From positions 1 through 5,944 of the forward strand of contig JACRDZ010000092.1 in the NCBI GenBank assembly GCA_016212735.1: a stretch of 5,944 nt of DNA, read 5' to 3'. The stretch comes from Candidatus Firestoneibacteriota bacterium. GTDB taxonomy: Bacteria > JACRDZ01. The first letter of the stretch is position 1. Every line of letters begins with the position of its first letter. Below the pieces are notes generated by a model. That model was not told the DNA's origin. It worked only from the letters and a program-made list of their open reading frames with translations, and made no database searches. This document shows, piece by piece, positions 5,927-5,944 of this stretch. The translations under genes were made by a program, and so were the position numbers.

Positions 5927-5944
5927 ATAAAAAAAATAAAAAAA
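5902..5944. other. A/T-only tail at the window end
   Basis: From 5902 onward there is no G or C, and the last 20 bases are almost all A. This coincides with the point where PheA stops matching its family. It looks like low-complexity or unreliable sequence at a contig end rather than a functional site. Confidence 0.55.

Overview
The window is a 5.9-kb, strongly AT-rich piece of bacterial chromosome (about 30% G+C by eye). It carries core metabolic genes on the + strand and a short divergent pair on the - strand. The + strand order is aroB, a TPR protein, a Roadblock/LC7 protein, a terminator, then accB, accC and pheA. Lineage is inference only. A separate TPR-Roadblock pair after aroB and near accBC recalls deltaproteobacteria-like and uncultured phyla such as Omnitrophota. 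The divergent small-protein/nucleotidyltransferase pair also recalls genomes of that kind. TTG starts with good Shine-Dalgarno sequences occur at least three times (nucleotidyltransferase, aroB, Roadblock).

Layout. Positions 1-259 (- strand) hold a 72-residue small protein. Its 3' end overlaps, in another frame, the start of a nucleotidyltransferase-fold gene that runs off the left edge. Positions 260-392 are a divergent promoter region, with a good sigma70-type promoter (TTGAAA-17-TAAAAT) facing aroB. Positions 393-1499 are aroB, and 1542-2888 a TPR protein with a long charged linker. Positions 2892-3056 are a 165-bp nearly symmetrical palindromic element with perfect 32-bp ends, probably a MITE-like non-autonomous element. 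Positions 3078-3443 are a Roadblock/LC7 protein, followed at 3493-3519 by a strong intrinsic terminator. Positions 3581-4009 are accB, 4030-5376 accC, and 5399-5926 a pheA (chorismate mutase-prephenate dehydratase) that stops halfway through its second domain, just before the end of the window.

How the genes work together. AroB makes 3-dehydroquinate in the shikimate pathway, and PheA takes the end product chorismate to phenylpyruvate. AccB and AccC are the biotin carrier and biotin carboxylase of acetyl-CoA carboxylase, which starts fatty-acid synthesis. The TPR and Roadblock proteins are not enzymes and may be a scaffold/GTPase-regulator pair. The terminator suggests two transcription units: aroB-TPR-Roadblock and accB-accC-pheA.

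The most noteworthy points are the palindromic element in the aroB unit, the out-of-frame overlap of the divergent pair, a repeated acidic-Trp motif in the TPR protein tail, and the degraded-looking pheA end. No wholly new defence or mobile system is evident.
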